A DNA stretch of 64,000 nucleotides from Symsagittifera roscoffensis (taxonomy: Eukaryota; Xenacoelomorpha; Acoela; Convolutidae). The position numbers and the translations under genes are program-made. The stretch spans positions 18,231,872 to 18,295,871 of the forward strand of contig NC_087068.1 of the NCBI RefSeq assembly GCF_963678635.1, in the 5' to 3' direction. Below the pieces are notes generated by a model. The model had not been told where the DNA came from. It worked only from the letters and a program-made list of their open reading frames with translations, and searched no databases. Positions 30,343 through 42,704 of this stretch are shown in pieces. Each line of letters begins with the position of its first letter. Position 1 is the first letter of the stretch.

Positions 30343-33300
30343 CAAATTACAAAGTAAATTCACAAATGAAAAAAAATACAACATCAAAGTGATGGAAGTT
30401 TAAATCTTGACTGTGGTCGGTTCTCCACTTCCGGGTTCCCCTCAACCCTGTGATAGCTGATTGTAGGAGCGAGAAAGACCTCTCCAGCCGGATTTCACTA
30501 ATGGCATCGGGATAGGGCGTATTACTCTTGTCGGATATCTTCTGAGTGATCTTTTCCATGAATTTTGGGGCTTCTTTTCCCATGCCACCAGTCGTTGAAA
30601 ACACAAGGGGCGTGAATGTTCTACGTTCAACGTTATTAATTCTGCAATTATATGCCCTCCTCTTTTCATTCTCATGGTTAGTATATAACGATTTGACTGA
30701 TTTTCCAATATAACTTGGTGCGTTGGGATGAAATACACGAACGTCTAAATAAGTCTTAACGCTTCATGCCCAAAAATTGTCGCAGACGATGTCGAGACGC
30801 GCTTTGTCAGATGAGTTTGCAGTACTCGGTTGGAGATATTCACCGCTGAGAGGCTGCAAATGAGGCTCAATGCCAACTCCTCGGCAAAAAAAATCTAGGG
30901 TATGGGCGAAAAAATTTCAAATCCCGTCATGTCGCTGCGCAACAAATCTCCGGTTTTACAAATCATGGCGTGCTCTACATTTTAGGACTGAACACAAACG
31001 CAATTGGTCAGCAGGCTCTTGAGACGCCTTTACGGAGTGCGTATCCCTTTTCTTCAATCGGAAGGGTATTCAGCCAATGGAAGCTCCTTTCTCGGCTGTT
31101 AACTCCACATTGGTTTTTCAGAACTAGTGGAAACCGACAAAATGTTCTGAAGAAGTTCTTCTGAACATTCTCGTTTCTTTTTCATAAGAACATACTTCTG
31201 TTTCGCCTGCTCATGACGTGTGTCACCGTTAACGATAACTGCTGTTCATTTATGATAATCATCAAAGGGGTAGCCAGAATAACAGAGCTCGTTAGCTCAC
31301 CGGGGGAAGACATCACGGGGTTCTGAATGTCAAGTCCGACCAGACGGCATGGGAGCCTCAATATGTCATGAAAATTGGTATTACACAGGTGCCCCAACAG
31401 AGCAGAGATGAATTGATTCTCAATTGTTTCATCTAGGCAGTGCACATGATCACTGAAAGTGTCCACGGTACGGGCAAGAAAGTTCCACTTGTTCCGGAAT
31501 CCAAAAGTGAAACCAGCATAGGCTGCTTGCGAGTGTATTGACGCAATTCCTGACAGTTTCTAAAGTTGTTTCCCAATTTTGTCACCGCGGTTGGTCAAGA
31601 ACTGATTCTCATACTTTTTGCTCCCAAGTGGTGTGCCTAAATACTTAGCACCTTCAACAGTGATGACTACACCAGTTTCTTCAAAGACAAGTTTCGCTTC
31701 ATTCAGCTGTTCAAGTTTGACAACTAAGAGGGTCTTCTCTGCATTCGGGTAGTAACAAAAGCTCGGTCCCATCTGAGAAAGAAAGTCCCACCAATGTCTT
31801 AGTTGCCTCAGTTTTCCAGCACCTCCAGCGTCATCCGCATACCAGATATGCTTACCACTGTCCACAGGAACATAGTAGATAAGCAGAGTAATAGAGAGGC
31901 AAACGGAAAACCATGCCAGACGGGTCTCCCTGAGTCGTTCCCTCTTCACCGGACAATTCTTCACCAAAGATGAAAAGCCTGTTCGCATGGCGGTAAAGAT
32001 TGTGGACAAATGTTGACACAAGGGGGCAGCTGTACTGGATGTTATGTAGAGCTACTCTAATGTTAAGGAGGTTAAAGGCATTTTCTGCGTCTACCAGAAG
32101 AACTCCGTCACTGTCAGAATCGTTGAAGAAGTTTCTCATAGAATGAGTAGCGGCATCAATACCACTCATATGACCAGCAGCGAGTTGTAGGGGGCCAGAT
32201 GACTGCTCCATTTCAGTTTTAAACTTCCTGCAAACTGTCTTACCAATGATGCGGAGCATAACTTTCCCAATGCCGATTGGGCGGACACCAGGACATTTAT
32301 CGTGAGAGCAACAAGGCGACTGGCAAGAAGAGACTCAACGGATGACGTATCCGTATGTGTCTTGCAGAGTTTGTGGGACATCAGGGCAAGAGCTTAGCAA
32401 AGATAATTTGAGGCTGGCCGAAACTCTTTGGAACAAAGACTGCGCCGCATACCCAGAGCGTCCAGGCCGGAGGGTCCTGCTCCACCATGTGTATGTTGAG
32501 CAGCTGTTCGAACATCTTCACTAGAAATGGAGTCGAAAATCACATCATAAACTTTTGCAAGCAGTCCTCTTAGAACACCACTCCAATTGACAGATGCAGC
32601 TTTAGGGTGCTTGTCATTCAGGATTTTCATGACCTCAGAGGTTGGTTCGACTAAGCCGTCCTCCGATCTGTCTTCAAGGAGTCTTAAAGCTTGCGTGATT
32701 TTGCCTTCCATGAAACTTGGCAAACGCTTTCTGTGTTTGTGCTAAAGAAGGACTATTGCGTTGCTTCGGTTTGTGCGATTAGATAGCGATAGCTTCATCA
32801 AATTTTTCAGTAATTATACCATCCTGCTACAACGTTAAGCGCCTTTCAAGAGCAGCATCATGCTCACGCGTTTTCGAACTTTTCGATGGTTTCTACAGAA
32901 GTAACGGGGGCAACGCTATTGCAGCTTTAATAGAAAAAAATTCCAGTGACATATTAAGATTCCAATCGTTGATATGATAAGTTTGTTGAGTTCAGTATTA
33001 AACCTCTTGCCATGCACACCAGAGGGTAATTTGAACAAGTTTTTCTTCCAGTGAACTACATGTTCATCCGCATTATTAAAGGAAGTTTCAAACTCAACGC
33101 CCGAAAGCTTGCCCCAGGCTTGGTCAGGGCGCCTACACTTCGGGTACAATAACGATCGGGTACTAACAGGTTCGGCTACTCTTCGGCGTCGTATGAGAGG
33201 ACTTCGCAAGGTTCACAGAAAAATGTTTTGTCTCCAAGTTTCAATATTGCTTTCTCAGATGTCTTTTGACAGGAATAATGAAACCAAGTAAAGCAACGAT

Positions 33301-33471
33301 CACACTGAACACCTCTCGTTCTGACAAGGCCACCCTACTTACACCCAAAATTGCCACATTGTGCGCCTGTTTCTGTTCCCGGCTTCATCTTTGCTGTTCT
33401 TCGTGCTTCATCGTTTTAATCGAAAACTATTTAATAAGTTTATCACAACAATTAGGCTAATAACTATAACA
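30343..33471 (-). mobile_element. PHD-finger/RT retroelement, copy 2 (more complete, still dead)
   Basis: Same organisation as copy 1, but it keeps the IWYADDA catalytic box (about 31840) and the full KHPKAASVNW region (to 32723). A PHD-finger-like module is visible at 33204-33368 on the minus strand, with CAQC, QCDRC, WFHYSC and FFCEPC giving the C4HC3 pattern. A TAG lies inside it. A frameshift at about 32300, between VALTIN and PGVRPIGIGK, is shared with copy 1 and so precedes the duplication. PHD fingers usually read histone tails, so the module may target chromatin. The element is flanked by ATAAGAAGTGTCCTT at 30328-30342 and 33472-33486. Confidence 0.8.
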
Positions 33472-34134
33472 ATAAGAAGTGTCCTTCTCTACGGCATTCA
33501 AATCTGGTTTCCTTCCGTACTTTACACGCGTAAACATGAACTTTTTAATAAAAAATAACTAAAACGGGTGACGGGTCTCAGTGACTACACTGAGCAATTG
33601 AAGGTGACCAATTCCCTGCCAATATCCTTCTCCGTTGCATTATACGACTTGGTTTTCTTCAATAGAGTGCTTAATGAGAAATTTGGTTTCGACATTTACA
33701 AGTTTAATAATTTCACCTTCTCCACCAAAATTCTTCGTAACACTGCCTACCCTAGACTGACAACAACCAAGAATGGTTGTCTCTTCTTCACGGAGCAGTT
33801 CTTCTTCTATCGCATATGCTGATATATTTACATGCTAATTCAAACGATACTGCAGAAAATTTTGCATCTCCTGATGCGTTTAAGAAGTCACTCAAAAACT
33901 ATCTGCAAGCGAGGGTTAACTCATTTGGTTTAAATAACTCCTGTACTATGTTTTTGGCCTGTAATTCCATCAATTGCCGTTCTTAGCACCCCTTGATTTT
34001 GTACTTAATACTTGATTACGTGCTGAGTAATTTGTTGCTCGCCGTGTCACTTTATTAATTTAATACACCAAGTGAATAGCCTTTCAACAATCTGTATGAT
34101 GCCTTTGTATATGTTAAAGGGAATTAATTCTTTC
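33472..34134 (+). pseudogene. LINE 3' end
   Basis: Continues the interrupted LINE ORF2 from IRSVLLYGIQIWFPS through a C-terminal region with several short frames to LNNSCTMFLACN at about 33960. The VLLYG-x-x-W motif is typical of the C-terminal part of jockey/CR1-like LINEs. About 150 bases of 3' UTR follow before the TAG tail. A TAA after FNKK (about 33556) and frame changes mark decay. Confidence 0.7.

Positions 34135-34222
<88 letters not shown>
34135..34222 (+). repeat. (TAG)n microsatellite, LINE 3' tail
   Basis: About 29 AGT/TAG units with one interruption (TATAG at 34178). It lies directly at the 3' end of the LINE, as in non-LTR elements whose 3' end is a short tandem repeat. Confidence 0.85.
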
Positions 34223-35344
34223 GGGACCGTTCTCTTTTTTCTAGTAATCAGAAGCTCAAAAACATCATGGTAACCGAGGTTTGTGTCTGAAGTCCCTTCA
34301 TCATATTATCCAGTCGAAATCCTAGAAGTTTTCTAGATATGGAAGAGTAAAAGATAACGTGGATAGAAGAAAAGAGTCAGATGGTTGGTAATCTAGCCAA
34401 CTAGATTGATCAAACTAATACCTGCACAGAATGAACCGGAACTCAACGAAATCTAATAGATTGACCTGATATGAGGCTACGGGTCTACCAGATACTTATA
34501 ATCATCTGCGGTTTTGTTCCTTTGGCTCTAGAAATGATAATTTCTTCGAAAGTAGTTTTATCATCATGAGTGCCGAGTACACAGGCGGCGTTCGCAACCT
34601 GAATTGCGAGAAAGATTCTCTGCTTACAAAAACTACCTACCCTGGGTTCCTCCCTCGGTACACGTGATATAGTTCCTACAGAGCTTATTTAGAAATCTCA
34701 GTGCTAGGGCCGGTGTAACCTTGAGCTTCAAAAATATTGATTGAAAAATATATCCATCATTAATTAAATCTCTATTTTGTCAGGTTTTTAATCTTCTGCC
34801 TCGGCCGCGGCCCTTCCAGGGTTGCAAACCGAGCCTGCGCTTATTTAGTTTTTAAGGGGTCATCAGGAGTGTTCTAAAAATACAAACGGCCCAAGAGCAA
34901 AACTTACAAACTGACAGATCAAATACGCAATAAATTCGCAATTTACCTAATGTTATTCGTTTTTAAGTTGTAATCAGGTCAAAAGTAGCAGAGTAACCGG
35001 GGTTAGAGGTGGGAGTCCCTTCATGACATATTCCAGTCAAAATCATTGAAATTTTTTAGATATGGATTTGATAATTTTAAAAGGGAGATGATTAGTGGTG
35101 ATGTGCTTAAAATTAAACTCGATACAGGTTATATTTCTTCAAAAAGAACACGCTACTCGACACGACAAAATACGAATAAATATATATTGTATTACCAATT
35201 TAAAATTTTTTCCAAAACAGTTTGCCCTTAATGTTGCCGAAAACATTGCCAGGGAGTTTACATTGCCAGGGAGTCTTTCTGTTTTAAAATGCTGCATTCC
35301 CTTGCAGGTTTGCTGCAGGTTCATCAGTGCAGATGTATTTAAAA
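34223..35344. other. Non-coding stretch
   Basis: AT-rich with no sustained reading frame. A short direct repeat TTGCCAGGGAGT occurs twice near 35250-35275. It may include the terminal repeat of the adjacent Penelope-like element. Confidence 0.4.
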
Positions 35345-35391
35345 TTTAAATTACGAACGTTTTCGCACATTTGTGCATCATCAGGTTTAAA
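35345..35391 (-). ncRNA. Hammerhead-ribozyme-like motif
   Basis: On the minus strand CTGATGA (35378-35384) is followed by a four-base stem, GCAC-AAAT-GTGC, and then GAAA (35361-35364). Next come ACG-TT-CGT as a short stem III and a GTA cleavage triplet. TTTAAA on both outer sides can form stem I. One extra A in the GAAAACG segment departs from the consensus, so activity is uncertain. Hammerheads with a very short stem III are known from Penelope-like elements, and such an element lies next to it on the same strand. Confidence 0.5.
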
Positions 35392-36960
35392 AAGATCAAA
35401 CTTGTGTATAATGATCATCAATCATGAAAATAATCTAGGACATTGGCGTAATATAAAAAATAAAAAAAAATCCAACCAATCAGATGTTTGCAAATTTGAA
35501 ATTCGCGCCAAAATTACATCATGATTATTTTATCAGACCTACTTTTCGGAGTTTTCTCGTCAATTTCATCTTTTAATTAAGTTATATTTAATTTTTCATT
35601 TTGTCTCATTCTTCCATTTTGAAACATGTCATTTAATCATTTCGAAATTTATTTATTTTTTTATCAGCCGAAAATTCGTTTTCGCAACTACAACTTTAGG
35701 GTCAATTCCCTTGTCCTGGACTCATTGCGCGTGTTTATTCGTGATCACTCCGTCCAGATTAAGAGTGCTTCCAAAGTCATGTATAGTGCTTGACGTTGGT
35801 GTTAGCTTGGTCTATAACCTCCCATGACATTCTCGCGCCTGTGCCCTCATTTCCTACACTGCCTTAGATGTTGTCCCACAGGTGAGTCTTCTTTTCGGTG
35901 TTTGTCAATTCTAGTGGTTAGATTTCGGACCAATTGGTCAACATAAAGGGAGTAAAATCCACAACATGAAATTTTGTAAATACTTTTGATTTTAGTTCAT
36001 CCGGAAAAGAAGGTTTTAAGGATGGTAGGCAGGTTTTTAGCTTTCTAGTGTTGAAAACAATTGGTGCCTTGATTATGTCGCGCACCACATTCGCAAATAT
36101 CAGGCTTTTTTTGCCTCGGTACTGCAGCACCATCATGGGTGGTGTGCCTGGATTATCAATACTCCCTTGATGTAAGTCCTTACCAGGGCTCTTCTAGGCT
36201 TTTCCTTCGATGAGTCTGTCAAGGGTCCTCAAAATAGTTTTATCAGCCTAAGGTTCTGGGTATTGGTTGTCCACCTATTGTTTTCTATTTAAATTCATTG
36301 GTTCATCGAACTTGCCAAGTTGAAGATAGAACAGGGCTTGGTGGTATGTCTGTCTTGTGTACTTTTGCTAAGCCGTACAAACGAGCCGCTCGATTACCGC
36401 TTGACCTGAATTTGGTTTATAGATGTTCACTTTTAGTATTGCTTTTTTCAGACTCAAAAGCTTTTTGTTAATGTCTTTCTCAATTTTTAACACCACCGAA
36501 TCATCAGTGTAAATCATTGCTTTGATTTCGTCTGACTATAAAAGTTCCAGCAGTTTGTCTTCGTATTGGTCTTTTTATATGATACAAAACCCAATGCCTT
36601 TATCAAATGACACTGTTAAAAGATAGTTATTTTTGAGATGCTGTCTGTTTCATTCGCTTTACACTGGCTTCAGCCGCCGCTGCAATCTCACACAACGACT
36701 CCCTTGTTACGTTTTGATTTTTCAATTGGGATAAAAAAAATATCCGCATCAGCCAGAAAAAGAATTCCTTTGAATATATCCCGAACCGGTTGTTTCGGTC
36801 CCAGGGATAAAAACTTGTTCACCCACCTTGATAAAATAATACCCTCTAAAGCGCTATTACTGACCTATCACGTTTTTGCCTAATGGTCTATCTTGTCTTT
36901 CTGAGAGTTTTTTTGGTTTTTTCTCTGTGGATTTCATGCACTGTGCTTGAACTCTTTCTG
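35392..36960 (-). mobile_element. Decayed Penelope-like retroelement
   Basis: Read on the minus strand, several motifs appear in the right order across different frames. FDKGIGF near 36590 is an N-terminal motif, and RLYGLAKVHKTDIP near 36370 is the Penelope RT block. Further on lie LPSLKPSFPDELKSK (about 36000) and, near the end, INTRNESRTRELTLKL (35694-35740), from the region of the GIY-YIG endonuclease. The palm with the catalytic Asp residues is absent between 36310 and 36240, so an internal deletion occurred. The GIY-YIG core itself is not intact. The order of motifs and the hammerhead beyond the 3' end make the assignment better than any single match. Confidence 0.65.
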
Positions 36961-37239
36961 TTCACATTTATAAAGAAGTGCAAAAGTGACGGCAAAGTTT
37001 TTTATACATCCCCCGCTGCACTACCACTCTCGCTTTCCGTAACTTGTCGCTAATGTTCTTCTCATCGTTTTTATCCTTATTTATTTCAGTTTTGATTAGC
37101 TTTAGCTGAAAACAAAGAACCGCTTTGTCCGAATAAAAAAACGTTTTCCGGCAGCCGGAATCGCTAAAAATCCTGTATTATATCGATTTGTAAGCATTTC
37201 CTCAGAAACTTAAGTCTAATAAAACAATTATTAAACTAA

Positions 37240-37860
37240 GATACCATTTAAGATAAACTAGCACTAGTTTCCACGAAACTATATTCTTTAGTAACCATCG
37301 CAAAAACGGTGGCGGGAGAATTGTTGAGTTCAATACTTTGCAAGCCAAGAGGAATGAACCTCATGAGGCACAAAGCAAAGAACAAACAAAAACACACTAA
37401 CAAGTAGTAGCATCCGCTTGATCCCTCTCCTTCCGTTTCGCTAGTGCCTTCCTCCTTGTCTTTTAGGGTCTGTTTTTGGCTGATCTTGTCTTGCCTATCG
37501 GCCCTGGTAGATTTCAACGATTCTCCACTACCAGCCTGAGCGACTTCAACTCCAGGGCACTATTTTTCCAGGGCACTATTCCAGGGCACTATTCGCTTCA
37601 ACTCCAGCGACTTCAACATCCAGGGCAAGCTCCAAATACTCTCTCACCAACTCTGGCTCGTGTTTTCCCTTCCTCTTCGATAGGAGATACTTGGTTACGG
37701 GAGTGATTGCTTACATTCCTCTCAGCGCTTCCTCGATGTCCGCCAGACCCTTCCTCCTACAATACACTATCTCCCTGATTCGTGTACTTCTCGTCTTTAG
37801 ATAGTTTGAAATATCTTTTGGGCTGCCTGGTCGATAGTTATTTGATTTTTGGCTGCTAAT
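37240..37860 (-). pseudogene. Possible coding remnant, unrecognised
   Basis: On the minus strand one frame stays open for most of 37590-37850 apart from one stop. It gives a charged helical peptide with RKGLADIEEALRG and LLSKRKGKHEPELVREYLELA. Near 37550-37600 the phrase CCAGGGCACTATT is repeated three times. It lies directly upstream of the Penelope remnant on the same strand and could be its N-terminal part. The evidence is weak. Confidence 0.25.
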
Positions 37861-39020
37861 TGAATTGTTGATGACGTCGTGACACGCCACAATGTCTTTT
37901 CTTGAATGCAGGGGACCCTTGTCTAGTAGAAAATAACTTTTTTTCCGTCGACATTTTCAATTTTATCAGTGTATATGCTTACGTTAATACAGAGCATTCT
38001 CAAAAAAAATCCGTGCTGGAACCGGAAGTGTCAAACTGTCTGGTGGCTTCTGATTGGTGCTGTAGAGGTCTCGTGGCGCTGAAACAGCAAGAAAATGAGT
38101 AGATGAGAAACTCTTCTTCATAAGGGCATTCAGGTTTTAACGCATAGAGTATCTTCCTGAACTTTTAAAGCAAAAACCCATGCCAACTTTCTTCCGCAAC
38201 TTTTTTTGCGCACATGCATTTTTGGCGTTGCAAATTTTAGAAATTAATCGAAGCCCTATCTCGATTCTGAATTGGGGGTTCGATGTTTTCAGCTTTTTAT
38301 ACACTGAATGACATTCGAATATTGGGAGTCAAATCTTGGAACGCCTCGAAACTTTTTTACGTCCGTTGATTTGAGTCTCATAATCAAATCTAGAACTTCG
38401 ACGTCAAAAAAAGGCTTCGTCCAATTCTTTTGAATTTCTTTTTCGGAGTAATTTTAATTTTTCCAAATTCATACCACCGATCAAGCGCATCAATATAGCG
38501 CATCCATCCACTTGCCCTAAGCCAAGAACTTCGCTCAAGGCATTTTTTGCTCCTACTGCTGAGGCTTAGAAAGCGAGTAAAACTAGAAGATGTGTAAGTT
38601 ATGAAAAAGTTTTGAAAATTATGTATGTTAACTTATTAGATTAGATCTGAAAACTGAAAATAAGAAATGATGACATATGAGATCACAGAAAGAAGTTCAG
38701 AAGAAAAATGCTTTTTTTAGTTCATTCTATTTTATCACAAATACTTCAATTCATAATGACCACCATGTTATCTCTGTGTTTTTTGTAAAAGCGAACAGCT
38801 AGTACCTTTCGAGGTGTTCAGTAAAGGAAAAAAGCAAAGTATTCAAAATTCGATTGAGAATGTTTCCTCCTACTTTACATAATATGATAGTTAGTATAAT
38901 TACCATGATAAGTATTGTAGTTTTTTTCCGATTTCCACAGCAAATATAAACACTCGCTGGAATAAAAATTATTCAAACAAGTCACACCTATCCGAATCTA
39001 GTCCAACTGATGAGCTTAAA
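37861..39020. other. AT-rich non-coding stretch
   Basis: No open frame of interest and no repeat that I can recognise on either strand. Confidence 0.4.
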
Positions 39021-40030
39021 ACTTCAATCTTTCAGGTAATGAAGATGAAAATATCTTCAACAACGTAGCTATATTCAATTTTGATTCCTTTTTTGCTCTT
39101 ACAGAAGAACTACAAGAGACATAAACTACGACTTGGATAGGGAAACATGTTCCAAATCTGATTAATGAATCCATCTTTCTGTTCAATGAGGCTCCACAGA
39201 ACCTGATTGTTCAATTTTTTTGAATCTCAAATTTTGGATGAGAAAAATAAGCTGGAGAAAATTCGACATCTTGAAATCGCTGTCAATGAACGAATGAAAA
39301 ACATATTTGATCAATTGAACGAGCCAGGCACGAACGATACGATTTACAAGTTTGAGTACTAAGATGAAAGCGATGAAGACTCAGAAGGAGCTGATTTGTC
39401 AACCCAGTTTCTGTAATTTCGAAAAAATCAATAATTGATTTGAAACAACATCTGGAAAGAAATGTTAAAACTCTGGACTTATTTTTGGATTCACCAGCGG
39501 TAGATTTCATTTGAATTTGATGAAGTCCAAACGTAGGCCTCATTCGAGTGACAATAAAGAAATAACATCAGTCATCAAAAAATGCAAACCTTTTTATATC
39601 TTTCAAATTTGGAGATATAGAACTTCTCGACATGCTACTTTTCGGTGGAGCAACTACTCTGAACTCATTTCTCAAAACTTCTCAAGCTAGCGAAACGAAA
39701 GAATGCGTCACTTATGTGTGAATTGACAACACGGACAAGCTTGATTTCCCAAAATTGTCTCTAAATGAGGCTTTTTCCGAAAACTTAGATACAACAATCC
39801 AATAGACAGAGACTCTACAAACTATCAACTATAAAAAAATGGATTTGATGAGCAACAAATCCTCGAAAAGCTTCAAATCACATCTCGTAGGGAACAAAAC
39901 AATTACTTACAAGAGAAAAGAGAAAAATGTAATGATGTTTTCGAAGACTTTTCCCATTCGTGCAACAACAAAGACGTCGTCCCAAAACTCAAAGAAAAGC
40001 AAAAAAACCGATACGTTAAAATTTGGATAG
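39021..40030 (+). pseudogene. Possible decayed gene, unrecognised
   Basis: Successive + strand pieces read like a protein interrupted by frequent stops: LFLDSPAVDF around 39480, FKFGDIELLDMLLFGGATTLNSF around 39610-39680, and a Lys/Ser-rich end at 39839-40030. There is no long intact frame and no known motif. Codon bias was not computed. Confidence 0.25.
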
Positions 40031-40835
40031 AAGCTTTCAAATCTAGCAAAAATATGCCCACAAAAATGCAAAATTTTATAAATTATTTATTATGAGACTC
40101 ATTGATATAGAGATTTGTGAGAAAATTTAGAAGCCATGGCCGATGTTTATTCCTTCATTCCCTGATGGAAGCCAGATCTGCTCCTTCTCAATTATAACAG
40201 CAAGAGGGTCAAAGTGCATAAATTTGACAACATTATGCAGAGCTAGAGATAACAGAACTCACAACTTTGAGACTACGTTTATGTCTTTTTGACGGAAAAC
40301 AAGACCAGAATATAAAATTGAGAGCTTTTTTTATCTGTTAAACAGAAAATAACTGACTGTTTGAACGTGACGGATATTGTAAAACAAGCAATGGGATATT
40401 ATTATTGTTTCTGTTCCTGGGAAGAAGCTTGTCCCTCCTCCTTATGAAAACTGTTGGGTGGGTTAGTGGTGGGGTTTTCTCAATCCAATGACAAGAGCAG
40501 AAATCTTGTTTCAATACTTTTTTCTACATCTACAAAAAACCTCTGTATACAGATTCTCTTTTGGCATAATGTAGTTGTTCCAGATTAACGTAAATCAGAA
40601 TTTGCCATTTTCCCCCAATTTTCAAAAAATTACCAAAATTCGAGGAAGTAGTTTTTGAGACTACTTGAAAAGTTTTTTTAGTTGAGAACGAATTTTTAAA
40701 GCGTCCTCGAAAACTGATGTTATCTAGTTTCAAGCTAGAAAACTTATCTGTTATAAATTCTGTCTTGGACTTTATATGGATCTTTTTTTTTGGTGTGCAC
40801 CAAAAGTTACCGTTTCAATTTCGTCCAGTCAGTGA
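40031..40835. other. AT-rich non-coding stretch
   Basis: I see nothing coding or structured here. Confidence 0.35.
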
Positions 40836-41339
40836 TTGATGCTAAAAGAGAAAGAAACGAAAACCCTCTGCAAGAAGATGTACCAGAAACTATCAAGTCT
40901 AAGTTATTCATCCAGTGGATATCAGATCAGTGATAGATCGAATCATAAAAACACAAAATATTTGATGGACGAAAAAACTCACAGGGCAATCAAGGAACCT
41001 TGGTTCACAAGCTTTATTACGGTTGAAAGAGACTTGTATGAGATGGGGTTGTTGAAATCAACAATTGAGCACGTAGGAGATGTACACAGACTCGCTATGC
41101 TTAACTATTGCTGAAGAATACTTATAACACTGTATCGACCAATTAAGACAGGGTTAGAATGGAAAAAATTGAGAGAAATGACTGCAGAGACTCTTTTAGG
41201 GCTGTTGCCAAATCTAACTTCTTCCCTCAAACGTGTTGCAACACCCATAAAAAACACGATAAACAAAATCCTGGACATCTTCAAGAGAAGTTCAGGTGTA
41301 CTGAGAGGCTGTGTTTATGTAACTAGACTTGTGTTCTAA
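40836..41339 (+). pseudogene. Unrecognised coding remnant, 168 codons with one TGA
   Basis: A single frame is open from 40836 to 41339 except for TGA at 41112. In AT-rich DNA this length is unusual. The peptide is basic and helical (EPWFTSFITVERDLYEMGLL; ETLLGLLPNLTSSLKRV). It could be part of a DNA-transposon protein or a retroelement. No signature decides. Confidence 0.3.
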
Positions 41340-42704
41340 AGTTAACTGAACTTTGTAGATAGATTGACTTTTCTCCAAGCCTACAAACACAAATCACTCA
41401 CCCTAAAAAAGGATTGGTCAAAAAATTTTAAAATAATGCTTAATCTCTAAGAAAAATCTCTAACAAAAAAAGAACCAATTCACTGTTAGGTACCAACCAA
41501 CCTGGCCTATTTCGAAAAATTTAAGTACCTCTAAAAACAATCAAGCTAACATCCAAAAGATAAAAGCTAAACACTTGAGAAAAAAAGATTTTTTTTTAGC
41601 GGGAAAATCATTATCGTTTCAGTGAACCTTAAGTCACACAAAATAAATAGACACAAGAAAGATGTTTTTATAAACATTTTTCAAAAATGAGCAAAATGTC
41701 ATATAACTGAAAAAACATGCCACTTACAAAAAAACCCCTTATGTAAACTCAGAAAAGCAAGAAAACAATAGATTGCGAAAATGATTAGAGCGATCACCAT
41801 TTTGAAAGAAGACTTTTTGAAAAATTATTTATGAATATAAAACCATTTAAATTTCGTTTTTACTCAGGTTAAAAAAAAGAAGATTAGTTGAAAAAACCGC
41901 AAAAATTTGGATAAAAAACTGAATAAACACGAATTTCAAAAACTTATTCAAAAATTGCTAACCAATTAAACACCTAATTAACCATGGTTATTCCTCCATG
42001 ACCAAAATCTCTCATAATTGAAAAAGAGTGGAAACAAATCAGCAATCAGTGTTGATATTCTTCTATCATTCAAAATACTGCCGAACTTGATGTTAAATTT
42101 CTAAATTTGTTCCAAAAACTAAGCGAACTCAAATTACAAAAATTCCAAGGATTCGGCACACAAACACGTGTAACGTAAAGTTTGTCGGAATATTGTTTTG
42201 TCGCGGAATCCGCAACCAGCAACCTGTTCCTGAATCCATAAAGGCGAGATTTCGCAAAAAGTAGGCAGGTTCTATTGCGTAAGAAATAGATGTTGGAGCT
42301 GAGCTGATGGGGGAGGGGGCATGGGTGCATGGCTGACCTCATGTATTAAGATACGTTATAGCTCTTGACATAGAGTTTAAAATGTATTAAGATTAGGAAA
42401 AGAATTGAAAAGAGTTGGATAATTTCGGGTTTATGATAAGTCAATGGAAACAGTTTTTGCGCTGATAATGAGTTTTTTCTTTTTTTTTCTGTAAAATTTG
42501 AAAACACGAAACTGATTTTGAGCTAAAACTTGTTTTATATCGTGTTCTAATTACTTATACTGTTGGGCAATTTTTCAAGCTGATCAGTTTTTAAATTGGT
42601 TTTTCCCTGTTCAAACTAGAGGTGGGGGTTAAGTGAATCGTCTCCGAAAACTAAATCTTTTATTTGAATGTGCTGTCGGCTAATTTAGTTTTCTAAGGTC
42701 TTTT
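41340..42704. other. AT-rich non-coding stretch
   Basis: Poly-A/T-rich sequence without reading frames or recognisable repeats. Confidence 0.4.

Larger units (their letters stand above)
26685..33527. repeat. Tandem duplication, unit 2 (about 6.8 kb)
   Basis: Second copy of 19981-26687. It is longer because unit 1 carries deletions in the accessory ORF and in the RT element. Private mutations on both sides, including opposite frame damage, show that the duplication is not recent. An alternative is an assembly artefact joining two haplotypes or loci, which read-depth data would settle. Confidence 0.85.

Noticed and set aside
35290-35335. Second CTGATGA on the minus strand near the hammerhead-like motif
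   Set aside because: There is no GAAA behind a stem II, and no stem III or cleavage triplet at the right spacing.
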